From Mercurialis annua (taxonomy: Eukaryota; Streptophyta; Magnoliopsida; Malpighiales; Euphorbiaceae), in contig NC_065577.1 of NCBI RefSeq assembly GCF_937616625.2, positions 25,743,501 to 25,807,500 of the forward strand: a stretch of 64,000 nucleotides of DNA, written 5' to 3'. Under the pieces are notes generated by a model, which worked only from the letters and a program-made list of their open reading frames with translations, searched no databases and had not been told where the DNA came from. The position numbers and the translations under genes are program-made. This document shows positions 11,584 through 23,486 of the stretch, one piece after another; within the stretch, counting starts at the first letter, position 1, and each line of letters opens with the position of its first letter.

Positions 11584-12175
11584 CATTTGGCTCGGGATTT
11601 CATATAAAAACGCTAAAAACGCATAAAAGCGAACATAAAGCACATTTGCATGTACTAGATTTGATATACGGCTAATAAAACATACTAAATCAGATGAAGA
11701 GCATGGTTTTGGTGAGAAATCATGGCAATTTGAGCAAGAACAAATTCATGGCAAGAAAAGCATAAAATATGATGTAACATGCATTCTAAGCATCGAAATC
11801 AAACAGAAATTGGATATGATTTACAAAACGTGAAAATAGCCTAATAACATGATTATAATCTATTTATATGGTAATCATGTCAAGAACATTGAAATCAACA
11901 ATTATGGCACTTATGGCAGTTTTATGGCAAAAACAGTCAGATAAACTAAACATGCATCCTAATACACATATTTCAGCAGTTATGATTAAAACATAATAAG
12001 AAGTGATAAAAGAAGATTACGGATCATCATAAGTACCGATCTGAGTCCTCGTCTCGTTTTCTAGTGATCCAGATATGCAATCCAGCTTCGGAGCAGTGCG
12101 CAGCAAAGCATTCTTGAATAATTGGAGCGTACTTAGCTCGATTCTAGACTGGAATTGACTGGTGTGTGTTTGTTT

Positions 12176-12189
12176 GGGGGGGGGGGGGG
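12176..12189 (+). repeat. Run of 14 G
   Basis: An uninterrupted homopolymer follows TGTGTGTTTGTTT. Its length is likely unstable and sensitive to sequencing error. Confidence 0.9.
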
Positions 12190-13125
12190 TGTACGACCAC
12201 CACTAAATTCATTGGGCTAAGAGCTGTGTTTTCTATATTTCTAGTCCCATGTCTAGCTAAGTGAATTAACAGTCTTATTTATGGAGGTGAGATTAGGTTA
12301 AGGATCACAGAGTCTAAGTTAGGTTATGTTTTTAACGGCTAGAGTTGTAGATGAACAAGAAAGGTGAAAGAGTGTAAAGTGATGGAATTTTAGGATTAGA
12401 TTTTATTATTAATATTAGCATTAGATAATTAAAATTCGGATTTTAGCTTACATATTAAGAAAAGGGGAACTAAAGTCTATTTTGGTGGCTAGAAATATCA
12501 AAAGTGACCTTTAAAACCTAAGGCTTTTGGTATGATCAATTTTAGTTCGTCAATCTTAAAAATTAACCTATAAACGTCTGAGATATTGCAATTAGTCCAA
12601 TTTCTCTGACTTAGACCACAATAATTTTCTATTTTTATACGCTTTTTGCAACTAATTACATTTGGATCCCTCAAGTTCGCAATTGCGCACTGATCATGCC
12701 TGCTTGAATTCAAACAATCAGATCGATAGTTTGTCACCATTACAAATTTTTATGGAAATTGTAATACCTCGTAAGTTCAGGTGCCGTTTAGTGAAACGTG
12801 TCCTGCAGAGAGGGACTGGTATTGCAAAAATATAAAATTATGAATATTAAAGGCAAGGGAATATCGGAATAGGACGTTTGTAATTAGGGATTTGAATAAG
12901 AATATTTGGATATCGAGAAAATTACAAGATAGTACTAAAAACAGGGAATCTTTTCAACAGTACGATGTTTTCAAAATATTTGCAACGAATACCCTTTTTC
13001 ACTTTACATAATTGACCTTGCTAATAAAAATATGCCAAGTGTCCTGTGATAGAGGTATGGCAGACGCGTTAGACGTGTCAGTCCCAAGGATAAAGGCAAG
13101 TGATGAAACAATTTATTTTTGGATT

Positions 13126-13313
13126 GGAATTCCTTCAAGTTCATTTTAAATTTGAGGGGGCCATGTTTAGATCTACACCGTTTATTATAAAATGAACGGT
13201 GTAGATTAATTTAATTAAAATTATATTTTTATATCTACACCGTTTATTTTATAATGAACGGTGTAGATCTAAACATGACTCCCTCAAATTTAAAATGAAC
13301 TTGAGAGAATTCC
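13126..13313. mobile_element. MITE-like nested foldback
   Basis: The 188-bp sequence is one long inverted repeat. Its outer arms start GGAATTCCTTCAAGTTCATT and end with the complement, and continue through CATGTTTAGATCTACACCGTT. Each arm also contains its own inverted pair ATCTACACCGTT/AACGGTGTAGAT, so the sequence can fold as one large or two small hairpins. No coding capacity. Confidence 0.7.
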
Positions 13314-13331
13314 GATTTTTTATTTTTGTTA

Positions 13332-13395
13332 CTTTACGCTTAATTAGGCGGGAAGCAATTTATTTGTTGTTGCTTTACGCTTAATTAGGCGGGAA
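13332..13395 (+). repeat. Two copies of a 23-bp direct repeat
   Basis: CTTTACGCTTAATTAGGCGG followed by GAA occurs at 13332-13354 and again at 13373-13395. Confidence 0.8.
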
Positions 13396-13559
13396 ACAAA
13401 AAGGGAATATATCAATATAGAATTGTTGTCAGCCAAATAAAGATGTAGAGTGAAAATGGAGGTCAACAGGTGCCTACAAATAGGAAATATAACAACACGT
13501 GCCTACAAATATATTAGCACAGATGAAGAGTTAAAATGGAGGTCAAAGCAGTGAATATA

Positions 13560-15540
13560 AAATTAAAAAGAGTTGGAAAAAAAATTTAGACAAAAAATAC
13601 TCAATAATCATATATCATTCTATTTCATTCTTTTCTATTTTATTGTAAAAATAATAACTGATGTTATATATATATAATTAATATTTTCTAAAAAAGTATA
13701 CTATATAGTGGGATATTGATAATACATTTACTAATTTAAAAATAATAAAATATTTAAAATTATTTATTTAATTTACAAATTTGGGATATCAGAATTTAAT
13801 ATATTTAAAATAAAATTAATATATAGATTCAAATTAATAATTTATTTATAATATGTATATTAGATGTTTTTCTAAATATATTTGAATTGTTTTTTATATC
13901 TGATTTTTTTTTATGTGAAATAATCAAAATATAAATATATATATTTTATAAAATTACAAATGTGAAGTTATGATACAATTAGATACGTTTTCTAAGCATG
14001 TGCTATATATATTTTGATTTATATATGTTATAATTACCTTTTTAGCCACATTTAGATGATGCTTTTGCAAATGTTTATTTTTTAAATAAATAATTATTAA
14101 ACTATAATATATATCAGATACGTATGTGATCTATAATTGATACGTTTTTTGAACATATGATACATATATTTTGACTTGAGATATAGATATTTTTTTAGAT
14201 ACATATAAATTATCTTCATGAGACGTCTTTTTAGATATATTTTTATAATCTTTTAAATGTTATTTTTTTATATAAAATAATCAAATTTGTACATGCTTAT
14301 ACTTTTTTTTAAAATAAGTGTCAAACCATAATACATTTTTGATACATCTTTAATATATAATTAATGTGTACTTTTTTTTAAGCATATGCTACATATATTT
14401 AACTTTATATATATGCAATAAATACCTTTTTATATAGCCACTTTTAAATGATGTTTTTGCAAATGTTTATTTTCAAAATAAATAATTGTCAAACTATAAT
14501 ACATGTTAGATACGTCTTTAATATATAATTGATAGTACGTTTTTTGAGCATATGATACATATATTATGACGTGAGATATACATAATTTTTTAGATACATA
14601 TAAATGATGTGCATGAGATGTCTTTCTAGATATATTTTTATTATATTTGAAATGTGATTCTTTTATATAAAATAATCAGATTTGTACATGTTTATTTTAA
14701 AAAATTAATAAATGTCAAACTATAATATATTTTAGATACATATTTGATACTATATAATTTGTACATATTTTAGCATATTATGCATATATTTTGATATTTT
14801 ATTTATACAGATAATGTTGCAAATAATATTTTTAATATTAGATTTACTATAAATTCATTTTAATAACATATAATATAATTTGGGTTAATATCATAAAAAT
14901 TCACTAACTTTATACGTTTTTTCATTTTAATTTTTTTAATATATATTAAAAAAACGATTATATACATTCTCTTTCAAATATACATTAATTTATGAGACGT
15001 GATTGAGATATTTTTTAAACGTTTTTGAAGAAGATATCATTGATATCTTATTTATATATGATAGATATATCCTTTTAAATACATAATATATGATAGATAC
15101 GTCATATATATATACACATACAATTTATTTATTTTTAAAATAAATAAGATTTCAATAATTTTATAAAATTTAAATTTATAAAAATAATCATCATATTTAT
15201 TTATCAATAATTACTATATTTTAATAATATTATTTTCAAATAATATAAATTTAAACTTTTTGAATAAATAAAGTTAAATAGATAAAATAAATGATAAAAT
15301 AAATGATATATTACATGTTGAAAATTAAAACAAAGAAAGTAAATTAAAAATAGGAGAAAGATTAATAAGTAATATTTTGACTAGACTTTAAATGGAAAAG
15401 AGTACTATTTCTTTTCAAAAAGTCAACAGAGAAAGAAAGATTAAAAATAAAAAAATGGGAATGCATCATTGTAAAAAACAAAAGCAGCATGAAATAAAAA
15501 GTGGGTGAGGCTGACGCATGTAAACATTTGGGTCTTTTAC
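13560..15540. repeat. Very AT-rich stretch with a ~390-bp tandem duplication
   Basis: The segment from about 13980 repeats from about 14370. For example, TTAGATGATGCTTTTGCAAA near 14050 corresponds to TTAAATGATGTTTTTGCAAA near 14443. Both halves carry GATACGTTTTTTGAGCATATG-type and TTAGATACATATAAAT words. The remainder is AT-rich with no supported gene; a 60-codon frame at 15362-15544 looks like chance. Confidence 0.6.
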
Positions 15541-16027
15541 ACAAATCCCCTAAAAAATCACCATCCTATTATTTTTATCTCACAAATTTATTTTTGGCAG
15601 TAATCAATCAAAAAAATAGAAAAGTTTCCACAAATCACCCAAAACCAAAATTAAGCTAATTTTATGTTGAAATGGGACGATTTTAACCTTCCCTCAACTT
15701 CATCTTTTTGGCAGCACTACTGCTACCAAAGCAGCGGTTCTTCTTCCTCGACTTGCATCAATTATCTAATTTTGTGTCTCACTTTCTTAGACTTCTTCAT
15801 CTTGATCAATCACTTCAATTAATTATGAAAATTGGTTGGTAGGATTAGCTGGAGTCAATAATTCAATTCACTCCCATGGATGTTTTCAATAAAAAATGAA
15901 CCAGATCTAGCTATTATTGCCTTTTCTATTTATATAATATTTTTTTTAAATGACTATTTACTTTAATTTGATTTTTGATATGTAATTTTTAATGCTGAAT
16001 TAAAATTAGTTTTTGTTGTTTTTGTTG

Positions 16028-16099
16028 TCTGAGCCGTCTCTTCGGGCTGCTCATGTTGCCACTGCTGTTGGAAGTAAGGTAGTTTTTTTAGGTGATTGA
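16028..16099 (+). pseudogene. Captured fragment resembling a kelch-repeat exon
   Basis: The frame reads SEPSLRAAHVATAVGSKVVF and ends at a stop. The core RAAHVATAVG...VV resembles the second kelch repeat of plant BSU1/BSL-type phosphatases, where PRAAHVATAVGTMVV-like sequence occurs. The fragment lies in the middle of the Mutator-like element, consistent with gene capture (Pack-MULE behaviour). Only about 23 codons are recognisable. The flanks 15660-15860 and 16256-16320 could include non-coding or mutated parts of the same gene, but this cannot be shown here. Confidence 0.4.
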
Positions 16100-16859
16100 T
16101 CGAATGAATGATTCTGAGGATGAAACTTTAACCCTTAGCTTTTAATTAGTGAATAGTAATTTGAACTTTTTGTGTTATAACATTAGATTGTGTTGATGCC
16201 GAATTGCTAAGGTGGGACAGGTTACTGATGATATTTTTGTGCTGTGAAAAAATGCAGGTTGATGAAGATGGTGAATATATCAATTTGATTCAAATGCTAT
16301 TAAATTGATATTTTAGCCAAAACTAAGAAAAGTCAACATTCTTTCATCATATTTTAATTTTTTATTCGGTATAAATATTAATAACTAAATTGAAGTTGAT
16401 TTGAGGTAGACATTAAGTTATAGAAACTTATAATTTAATAAATAAATTACGTTAAATATTATATATATAAAAAATAAACATCCAACGAATTCATATTATA
16501 AAATTAAACATAAAATTTTAAAAAGCGATAACCTAAAATAATAAAAACATAATTAACTTAATGTCAATTTGATGTGAACTCAAAATGAATTATATAAAAT
16601 AAATTAGTCTTTATTGCGATTCTAATTTGATATTTCTTTTTAGATTATAAAGTTTACTTGTAGTTCACTTGAAGTTTACTTCTAATCAGTATATATTTTA
16701 CTTCAAGTTGATTTTAAGTTTAAAATTACTAAATAGCATATTTTTATTTATTTTGATAAGGATAAATTATCCGATTTATGAAACAAACAATTGAAATTAA
16801 AATGATTGCATATAAGGAGATCTAGAGATTGTTAAGAGCAACAAAATAAATTTATTAAA

Positions 16860-18080
16860 ATTGAACTAAGTTAGTTCAGTTGATATAGGTCAACATTCAG
16901 TTCATATCAGGTTGATATTTGGTTTTATAAACTGTGAAATACATTTACTTAAAAGAGATATTCAATTTGTATATAACACTAAATCTCAAAATTCTATAAA
17001 ATGTCATTTAAATTGTAAAAAATAGCCAAATAAATTGTATTAAAACTTGAATTAAAGTAGTTCAGTTGATATAGGTTCACATCCGGTTCATATAAGATTG
17101 ATTTTCGGTTTCATAAATTGTCAAATATATTTCACTTAAAAGAGATATTCAATTTGTGATTACACTAAATCTCAAAATTCTCTTTATATAAAATGTCAAG
17201 ATTGTAAAGAATAGTAAGATAAAATAAAAATTTATAAGGTAGTTTAGTTAATATAAGTTCACACTCGGTTAACATCCGATTGATTTTCGGTTTTATAAAC
17301 TGTCAAATATATTTCATTTAAAAGAGATGCTCAATTTGTGATTGCACTAAATTTTAAAATTCTCTCTATATAAAATGTTATTTAAAACTGTAAAGAACAA
17401 CGAGACAAATTTTATTAAGAATTGAATTAAGGTAGTTCAGTGGATATAGTTTCACAACCAGTTCACATCAGGTTGATTTTCGGTTTTAATAGATTGTCAA
17501 ATATATTTCACTTAAAAAAATTCAATTTGTGATTACACTAAATTTCAAAATTCTCTCTATATAAAATGTCATTTAAGGTAGTAAAGAGCAACAAGACAAA
17601 TTTTATTAAAAATTAAATTAAAATAGTTCAGTTGATATAAGTTCACATCAGGTTGATTTTCAGTTTTATAGACTATTAAATACATTTTATACAAATGCAA
17701 GTTCCATACTTAAATATAAAATTAAAAGTACCAAAAATAACAAAAAGATGTTAAGTAAATTTTGAAAAAAAAAATCAAAATAGAAAATGGAATTAAAGTA
17801 GTTCGGTTGATATAAGTTCACATGCGGTTCACATTAGGTTGATTTTTCGATTTTATAAACTGCCAAATATATTTCAATTAAAAGAGATATTCAATTTGTG
17901 ATTACACCAAATTTCAATTTTATAGAATGTCATTTGATATTTTAAAGAGCAGGAAGATAAATTTTATTAAAAATTGATTAAGGTAGTTCAGTTGATGTAT
18001 GTTCACATCCAACATCAAGTGTATTTTCGATTTTATAGATTGTCTAATATATTTTACACAAAATTCATGTTCCATTCCTA
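16860..18080 (+). repeat. Tandem array of seven ~185-bp units
   Basis: GTAGTTCAGTTGATATA-type anchors recur near 16873, 17056, 17237, 17425, 17624, 17799 and 17983. Each is followed by GTTCACATCCGGTTCA, GGTTGATTTTCGGTTTTATA and CAATTTGTGATTACACTAAA. Periods are 177-199 bp and the copies are moderately diverged. The unit is satellite-sized but the array is short and lies wholly within the Mutator-like element. Confidence 0.75.
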
Positions 18081-18888
18081 AATATAAAAGTAAAAGTAAA
18101 AAATAAATCAAAAATAACAAAAAAATGTTAGAAAACTAAAAAGAATTTTAAAACATTATACTCATAAAAATACAAAATAACAATTAGATATTCATAAAAA
18201 ATAACAAACAGGATATTTTATATTCTTACAGTCACTTCAAATACTTAATCTATTAAATAAAAAAAAGTTAATTTTAATTTACTTTGGTGGATTGCACACC
18301 TGTTTCTTCCCCACATAGTTATAATTATACTGCTCAAACTCCCGCCGGTCTCAAAAGCATGAAAATTTAATGGGGACAGTCTCTACATATCCACCTCATC
18401 AACAATCAAAAACCAACCCGTCTTTCTCGCATATAAATTAATCTCCTAATAATCTAGAATATAAAGGTCCGGCGGTCCGGCTACTAACCACCACAGATTC
18501 AGCGTTCCGGCTACCGATCATAAAAGTCCGGCCACTTCCTACCTGTACATCCAAAAAAAGTAGGGAAAATGAAGATAAGGCGGAGAAGAAGGAAGGGAGG
18601 GACAAGGGAAATAATTGTGTGTATTACACACAGTAGTGGACATAAAGTCTAAGGATAAAGTAGGAAAGGGAAAAATAAAGAGGTACACGTGAAAACAAAA
18701 TTTTGAAATTGAGAGATTGTTGAAAGAAAGAAAAAAACTGAGTGATTAATATAATATTTTCAGTTTTTGAGATATATGGTATAATTTTCTCTAAACATTT
18801 TATGTTTTTTTGTACACGCGTAGAAAATAGGATTGGTTAGTATTTTTGTAAATTAGGTGATATTTTAAGATACTTTTGTAGATTTCTA
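18081..18888. other. Right end of the Mutator-like element
   Basis: No gene is supported. The stretch 18290-18560 is richer in GC (CCGGCGGTCCGGC, CCGGCTACC) and may be another captured fragment. GTGTGTATTACACAC near 18618 is a short palindrome. The last 60 bp contain the right inverted terminus. Confidence 0.4.
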
Positions 18889-19185
18889 TTGGATATCACC
18901 ATTGGTTAAAATAAGAAATAATAGTATTAAAAAGGAATGAACGAGAAAATAAGAAAAATTGAAATTTTGGTCTCGGATTGAAATTTAAATATTTTAACCA
19001 AGAATAAATTAAAAGAATTTGTCAAAATAGAAATTAACTGGATATCAAAATAGTATTATTTATTTGGATATAAATAATACGTAAGTGTTTGAGCTAAAAC
19101 GATTAACTGATCGTTTTGTTAAAAGAAAAGTATAAAGGATGAATTATAATAGTTAAGAAATCAAGGGATCAAAGAGATCATTTAG

Positions 19186-19200
19186 CCAATATATATTTAT
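19186..19200 (+). promoter_or_regulatory. CCAAT and TATA-like boxes of element D
   Basis: CCAAT at 19186 runs straight into ATATATTTAT, about 175 bp before the splice-donor-like site. The C LTRs have the same pair (CCAAT then ACTATATATAT) about the same distance before their donor. Expected transcription start is roughly 30 bp downstream. Confidence 0.5.
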
Positions 19201-19587
19201 CATAAGCTAAAGAAGGAATTCATCCTCAGAGAATGAAAAACGTACTAACGAAGGAATGTTACGATCAAAACTTGCGATTGTCGCGGTTTCTTCGTTTCTT
19301 GACGGAATCGAGTGATTCTCACGCCGTTGGATCAAGAATTCGACCCCCTACCTACTACAAGCTTCAAATTGAGGTAAGATTGATGTTTGAATTTCTGAAA
19401 CCTAGGGTTTGGGGGCTATTTTGTTAAAAAACAAATCGAACTAATCGTAATCGCGTTGTTTTTTACGTTTTTGGTAATATTAGATGGGTTATGTGTAGTA
19501 TTGATGGAAAATCAAGTAGAGATGATTTAGGGCATTTTTCGAAGGTCGGAAACATGTCGGGGCGAGCCGAGGAGCCGGCTGAACGTA

Positions 19588-19665
19588 TCTCACGACGTGA
19601 GACAGCGTCTCGTGCCGCGAGACCATTCTCTCACAACGTGAGACCTTGTCTCACGCCGTGAGAGA
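19588..19665. repeat. Palindrome cluster of element D (TCTCACGACGTGAGA type)
   Basis: Four consecutive near-palindromes, TCTCACGACGTGAGA, GTCTCGTGCCGCGAGAC, TCTCACAACGTGAGA and GTCTCACGCCGTGAGAG, begin 214 bp after the donor-like site. The core sequence differs from that of A or C. Confidence 0.75.
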
Positions 19666-20633
19666 GTTGGGCACTATATGCCCAGCCATCTTGGACACGG
19701 GTGCGACGAGCCGAAGCCCGACACACCATAATCTAACTCGATATTGCCCCTCAGACTCCGAAATCATGAAATTTGGATATCGAACATGAGGTGTACGATT
19801 AGGATTTTGAAATGTATAACAACCTACAATTGGGATTAGATAAGAGGAATATAACAAGGAGATCGACTAGGCATAAAATACGATTAAAAATTTATCAACG
19901 TTAAGAATTGTATTAGGAATAAGATTGTATCGGTTTAAGTTTATAACCTAGGGTTTATACCTAGAGCATGTACTTGGATGTCGAGCGCTATTTTCAAACT
20001 AAGGTCTAAACGAACATTATACGTGACATTCCAACTTTAGGAATATCATTTTCATTTAGAGTTTGGACGACTCTAAGTAACAATTTTAGTAGATCAAAGT
20101 TGGTTGAAAAACAGGAAATAAATAGGATGTTTTAAGATGCTAACTTTGAGCAATATTTTGGAGATCTTAGAGACATTGAATAAATTTTGAGTCTAAATAA
20201 AAGTCGTAGATGATGTTGCGTACTATGGAAATGTCCAAGTTTTTCTTTAGTTTGGGCTATTTTAATTAAGCGGTTTCGATAGCCAAAGTGGGCCAGTTTC
20301 CTAGTTTTAAATTAATTAATTATAGCTAGAACTTCATTAATTCGCCTAATTATCGAATTTGCGTATACTCGAAAACACGACTACCAACGGGGTCCGGAAC
20401 ATAAAGAACGTTGCATCGCTTGCTAATTATCGAAGGCTATGGATAGCAAGTAGTGAGTATACACTACTCTTGTGTACTATTACGCTATAGTTATTTTGCA
20501 ATATTATACGCATAACTATTAAATGCATCACATGATATATTATTTTTCCGTTATATATATATGAATTTTGTATATCGAATTATCGATTATATCGAATTGT
20601 GAAAATTAGTATATGATCCGGGGAAATGAGCTA

Positions 20634-20651
20634 TCTATAGGGAGTCAATAG
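20634..20651 (+). repeat. Degenerate copy of the short LTR hairpin
   Basis: CTATAGGGAGTCAATAGG is the positional equivalent of the perfect hairpins in A and C, followed by the same CTGTGTGATCACC. The stem has at least one mismatch here, consistent with decay in a solo LTR. Confidence 0.5.
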
Positions 20652-20739
20652 GCTGTGTGATCACCAATGTCCGGGTAAGTCATAGAATTGGTCTCGATAG
20701 TTTTGAAGAGTACTTTTAATGTTTGTGTGAGATACAATG

Positions 20740-20912
20740 GTCAGCTTGGTGGAACTATTCGGCGGCCTGTATTCAACAAGTCGCCTTGGTCGAACTATCC
20801 CGAGACTCATATCGATCGTTGGATTTGAGTGTTGGTACAAGTCACCTAGGTTGAACTATCCCGGGACTTTACCAGATAGTATTGGTTAACTTGGTTGAAC
20901 TATCCCGTAACC
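20740..20912 (+). repeat. Four CTTGGTTGAACTATCCCG boxes in element D
   Basis: Copies near 20743, 20783, 20845 and 20888 match the AACTCGGTTGAACTATC boxes of A and B. The best is CTAGGTTGAACTATCCCGGG near 20845. Spacing is irregular, about 40-60 bp. Confidence 0.65.
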
Positions 20913-21580
20913 TACCATCAGGATTAAGAAATGGTATTTGCTCGTTCTGATTAGGAATTCTACCCTAGTCCAGGTTCGTTTGCGATTAGGGTTTCGATCG
21001 GATCAAATGCTTGAATTATTGTATATGTTCATATATATATATATATATTTACGTTTTGTTTTAAATGCGATGTTATCTTGAGCAGTACCATTAGTAATGT
21101 GTACTCACTCAACATTGTCTTACCTCGTTGATGTTTTCCCCTTTTAGGTGGTTAGTGTCGGATCAGATAGCCAATCTCTTTTGTGCCGGAAGTCCTTGAC
21201 GTGCACAAAGTACGAGTTCCCTTAGCGCTGCAGTAGTATACGAATAACGAGTAGTATAGTAAGGTTATATGTAGTGCACATGTCTAGTTAGGCGACGCTA
21301 TATGATCGTGTGGTGCTGTTTATGCTAACAACTTTTATATAGATCGATAGATGGGCTAGTACGTACAAGTTCTGAAAGGGAAACACCCGTATGAATCGTA
21401 TAGATCGAAGAGAGTATGCGTATACATTCATTGATATGTTTGCTTCCGTTTGTATGTAATCATATGTTTGTTTATTGGCTAAAAATTTATAGCGATTCTA
21501 GGCTTGCTACGGATTTCAGAGCTACCACTCCCATTCCCTAGCGTTGGTCTCGGCTCAATAATTTGGGTCGTGACAGAAAT

Positions 21581-22405
21581 CATCATTAGACTCTTCATTC
21601 GCTTATCACATTTTACTTGTCCAAAAAAATAGGTGTCTACAAACGCGTGTTAAAAATCCAAAAATGAAAAATATTTGAAAAGATTCACATAGCAAGTGAA
21701 AAGACTAACCCAGCAAATAAAATGACTCACCAGATAAAACTCAAATCAATGCTAAAATCAAACAAGGCATAAATACCAAGACATTAGCTCACTTGCGGGG
21801 AGCTAATGATGGAAACCAAAATCCAGAATGATATAATGAAATGAATCGCACTAGATTCGCCCATTAAGGAGAATTTATGGAATCGCCTAAACAAGTTATA
21901 GCCGATATAGGCAATCCAAAAGGATTCACCCAATCTCAGTAATGACCGAATCCAGTAGGATTCAGTAGATCTCAGATCCCATATCTAACGCGTTTTTTCA
22001 AAGATGTCGATTACGTATACGGTTCAACTACTTTAAATTAAGATTCTAGAATATGCGGATCGCACAGATCTTGGAGATGCTTTGAAATTTGAAATCGTAT
22101 TCCTATTTAGGAGTCCGACCCTATTTAGGAGTCATCCTTACTCTTACTAAATAGGAATTTGTTTCTTATTTGAATTCATCCACTGAATAGGAATCCCTTT
22201 TATATTCCAACTTTATAAGGTATTCCTCTATGCTCACTATTAAAGGATTTGAGGTATTCTTAGGCACACAATCAATCAATGACAATAAAAAACTCTTAAG
22301 CTCAATACAGACTTAAGAATCAGAGTGCTCATCGGATAATCACCGTCGATCAACCTTTTACTCTCTTTTGCAAGTCAATCACCACTGAGAAGACAGACTC
22401 CATCA
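21581..22405 (+). mobile_element. Fragment of a different LTR retrotransposon
   Basis: CACTTGCGGGGAGCTAA before TGATGGAAACC at 21807 looks like a polypurine tract and LTR start. The following 599 bp have LTR-like features: repeated CCTATTTAGGAGTC/AATAGGAATC motifs, TTATAAGGTATTC as a TATA region, and CTTAAGAATCAGAGTGCTC near the end. The last resembles the tail of Tat-clade Ty3 LTRs. The proposed end is ...ACTCCATCA at 22405. No partner LTR or coding region is present, so limits and family are tentative. Confidence 0.4.
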
Positions 22406-22728
22406 ATATTAAACATCCTTTAATGTTATAAATATATTAAAAAAAAAATTTCACTAGAAATTAAAAAATCAATACTAATATTTTTTTTTATAAACCCAAC
22501 ATTTGAATACTTCCGAAATTTTAACGCTTCCGACTTAGCTGACGTTTTCCCCGCCAACTACCTCGGACTGGTTGCCCCTCATCTTCCATGAAAGACGAGC
22601 TCACCTTGAGGATGACGGGCAGATCTTCTCTCCCTATCGGCGGCGGTTTCAACGGCGGGCGGTGGCGGGTTCGAGGAAGGGGGTGGCGAATTCGGCGTTA
22701 GAGGTTGACATATGTCAATTTTAAATTT

Positions 22729-22811
<83 letters not shown>

Positions 22812-23486
22812 AATTAAATATTAACTTAGGACTTATTTGAATTTATTAAAAGATTGAAAATTGTTTAAACTTGTCAAAGCAATAAATAATATGATATTAT
22901 CTTTTAATTTAGTTGTTTTAAATGTTTTCATCGTTATAGTAATAACATCGTCTAAATTTTTTAATTTATGATGCAATTGAAAATCAGCAATACAATATAT
23001 AGTAAAATTGATTGGTTTTCAACGTCAGAGCGTAATTGAAAAAAGTTAAAGGTCATTGGTTCTTGAGACCTTTTGCCTATTATTATTGCACATTTAAATT
23101 TTGTAAAGTAAAAAATAATATCAGAATGTCATGTCTAAATACTTTTGTAAACAACCCTGTCTTTAGACTAAAACCATCCCGAGTGCTATATACGTTGACA
23201 CGTTTATTCGGGAAAATCCTACCTCAAAAACTTGTCTTATTGGTCTCTCTACTTATGATTTTCACAATTTTAATCCTTTTTTCCGTGTTTATCCGATCTC
23301 TCAACTTATATTTTTTTCTAGTCACAGAAAAAGGCATCAAAATCGAAAAAATGACAAATAGTTGGACCGAGTTTTTTCGAGTTAGGAGCTCACTTAACAA
23401 AAATTCCCAAATAGTGAAATCTCAGGATGAATTTTAATTTTTTTATCTTATATTCAACATGACAAAACATACAGAAAAATATAAAA
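22406..23486. other. No gene seen; GC-rich patch and (TA)n tract
   Basis: 22520-22690 is GC-rich (GGCGGCGGTTTCAACGGCGG) and could be a coding fragment, but no protein could be recognised in any frame. The rest is AT-rich. A 133-codon frame at 23036-23437 starts in ordinary AT-rich sequence, has no recognisable domain, and is not accepted as a gene. Confidence 0.4.
22732..22809. repeat. (TA)n microsatellite, about 39 units
   Basis: Uninterrupted alternating AT for about 78 bp; it can extrude as a cruciform and is probably length-polymorphic. Confidence 0.95.

Larger units (their letters stand above)
11031..12754 (-). other. Unresolved region, possibly a decayed LTR
   Basis: On the minus strand this stretch has the look of a long plant LTR. 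A TGTAATGGTGAC start lies at 12744, followed by phrases such as ATTGGACTAATTGCAATAT, a donor-like CCGTAATCTTC near 12015, and palindrome-like GTGGCGCCAC repeats at 11494-11583. No matching LTR end, primer site or second copy was found. Frames of up to 123 codons at 11040-11607 overlap on both strands and look like chance. Confidence 0.25.
12915..18888. mobile_element. Mutator-like element inserted in element D
   Basis: The 9-bp direct repeat TTGGATATC lies at 12906-12914 and 18889-18897, a size typical of Mutator-like elements. The ends are weakly inverted: GAGAAAATTACAAG on the left against TAGAAATCTACAAA from the right. The 5974-bp interior encodes no recognisable transposase. It holds a MITE, a 390-bp duplication, a kelch-like fragment and a 185-bp tandem array, so it is a non-autonomous carrier. 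The boundary call is strengthened because excision restores an LTR of the expected length. Confidence 0.65.
19374..21147 (+). other. Putative intron inside element D LTR
   Basis: The donor is AATTGAG|GTAAGATT at 19374. The acceptor is TTTTCCCCTTTTAG|GTGG ending at 21147. Both align with the donor and acceptor of element A, and the downstream exon-like sequence (GTCGGATCAGATAGCC, then TTGTGCCGGAAGTCCTTGAC) matches A after its acceptor. Palindromes, hairpin and boxes all lie between the sites. Confidence 0.5.
12760..21575 (+). mobile_element. Element D: solo LTR, split by a MULE
   Basis: The LTR starts TGTAATACCTCG at 12760 and ends TTGGGTCGTGACA at 21575. It is flanked on both sides by the 5-bp duplication GAAAT (12755-12759 and 21576-21580). 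Removing the insert and one copy of its duplication leaves about 2830 bp, nearly the length of element A's 5' LTR (2823 bp). No primer-binding site follows, so it is a solo LTR formed by LTR-LTR recombination. From about 18990 it aligns with A along its length (ATTTGGATATAAATAATACGTAAGT at 19057, the donor, palindromes, boxes, hairpin and terminal block). Confidence 0.85.

Noticed and set aside
23036..23437. 133-codon frame as a gene
   Set aside because: AT-rich, no recognisable domain, no relation to neighbours; such a frame is plausible by chance.
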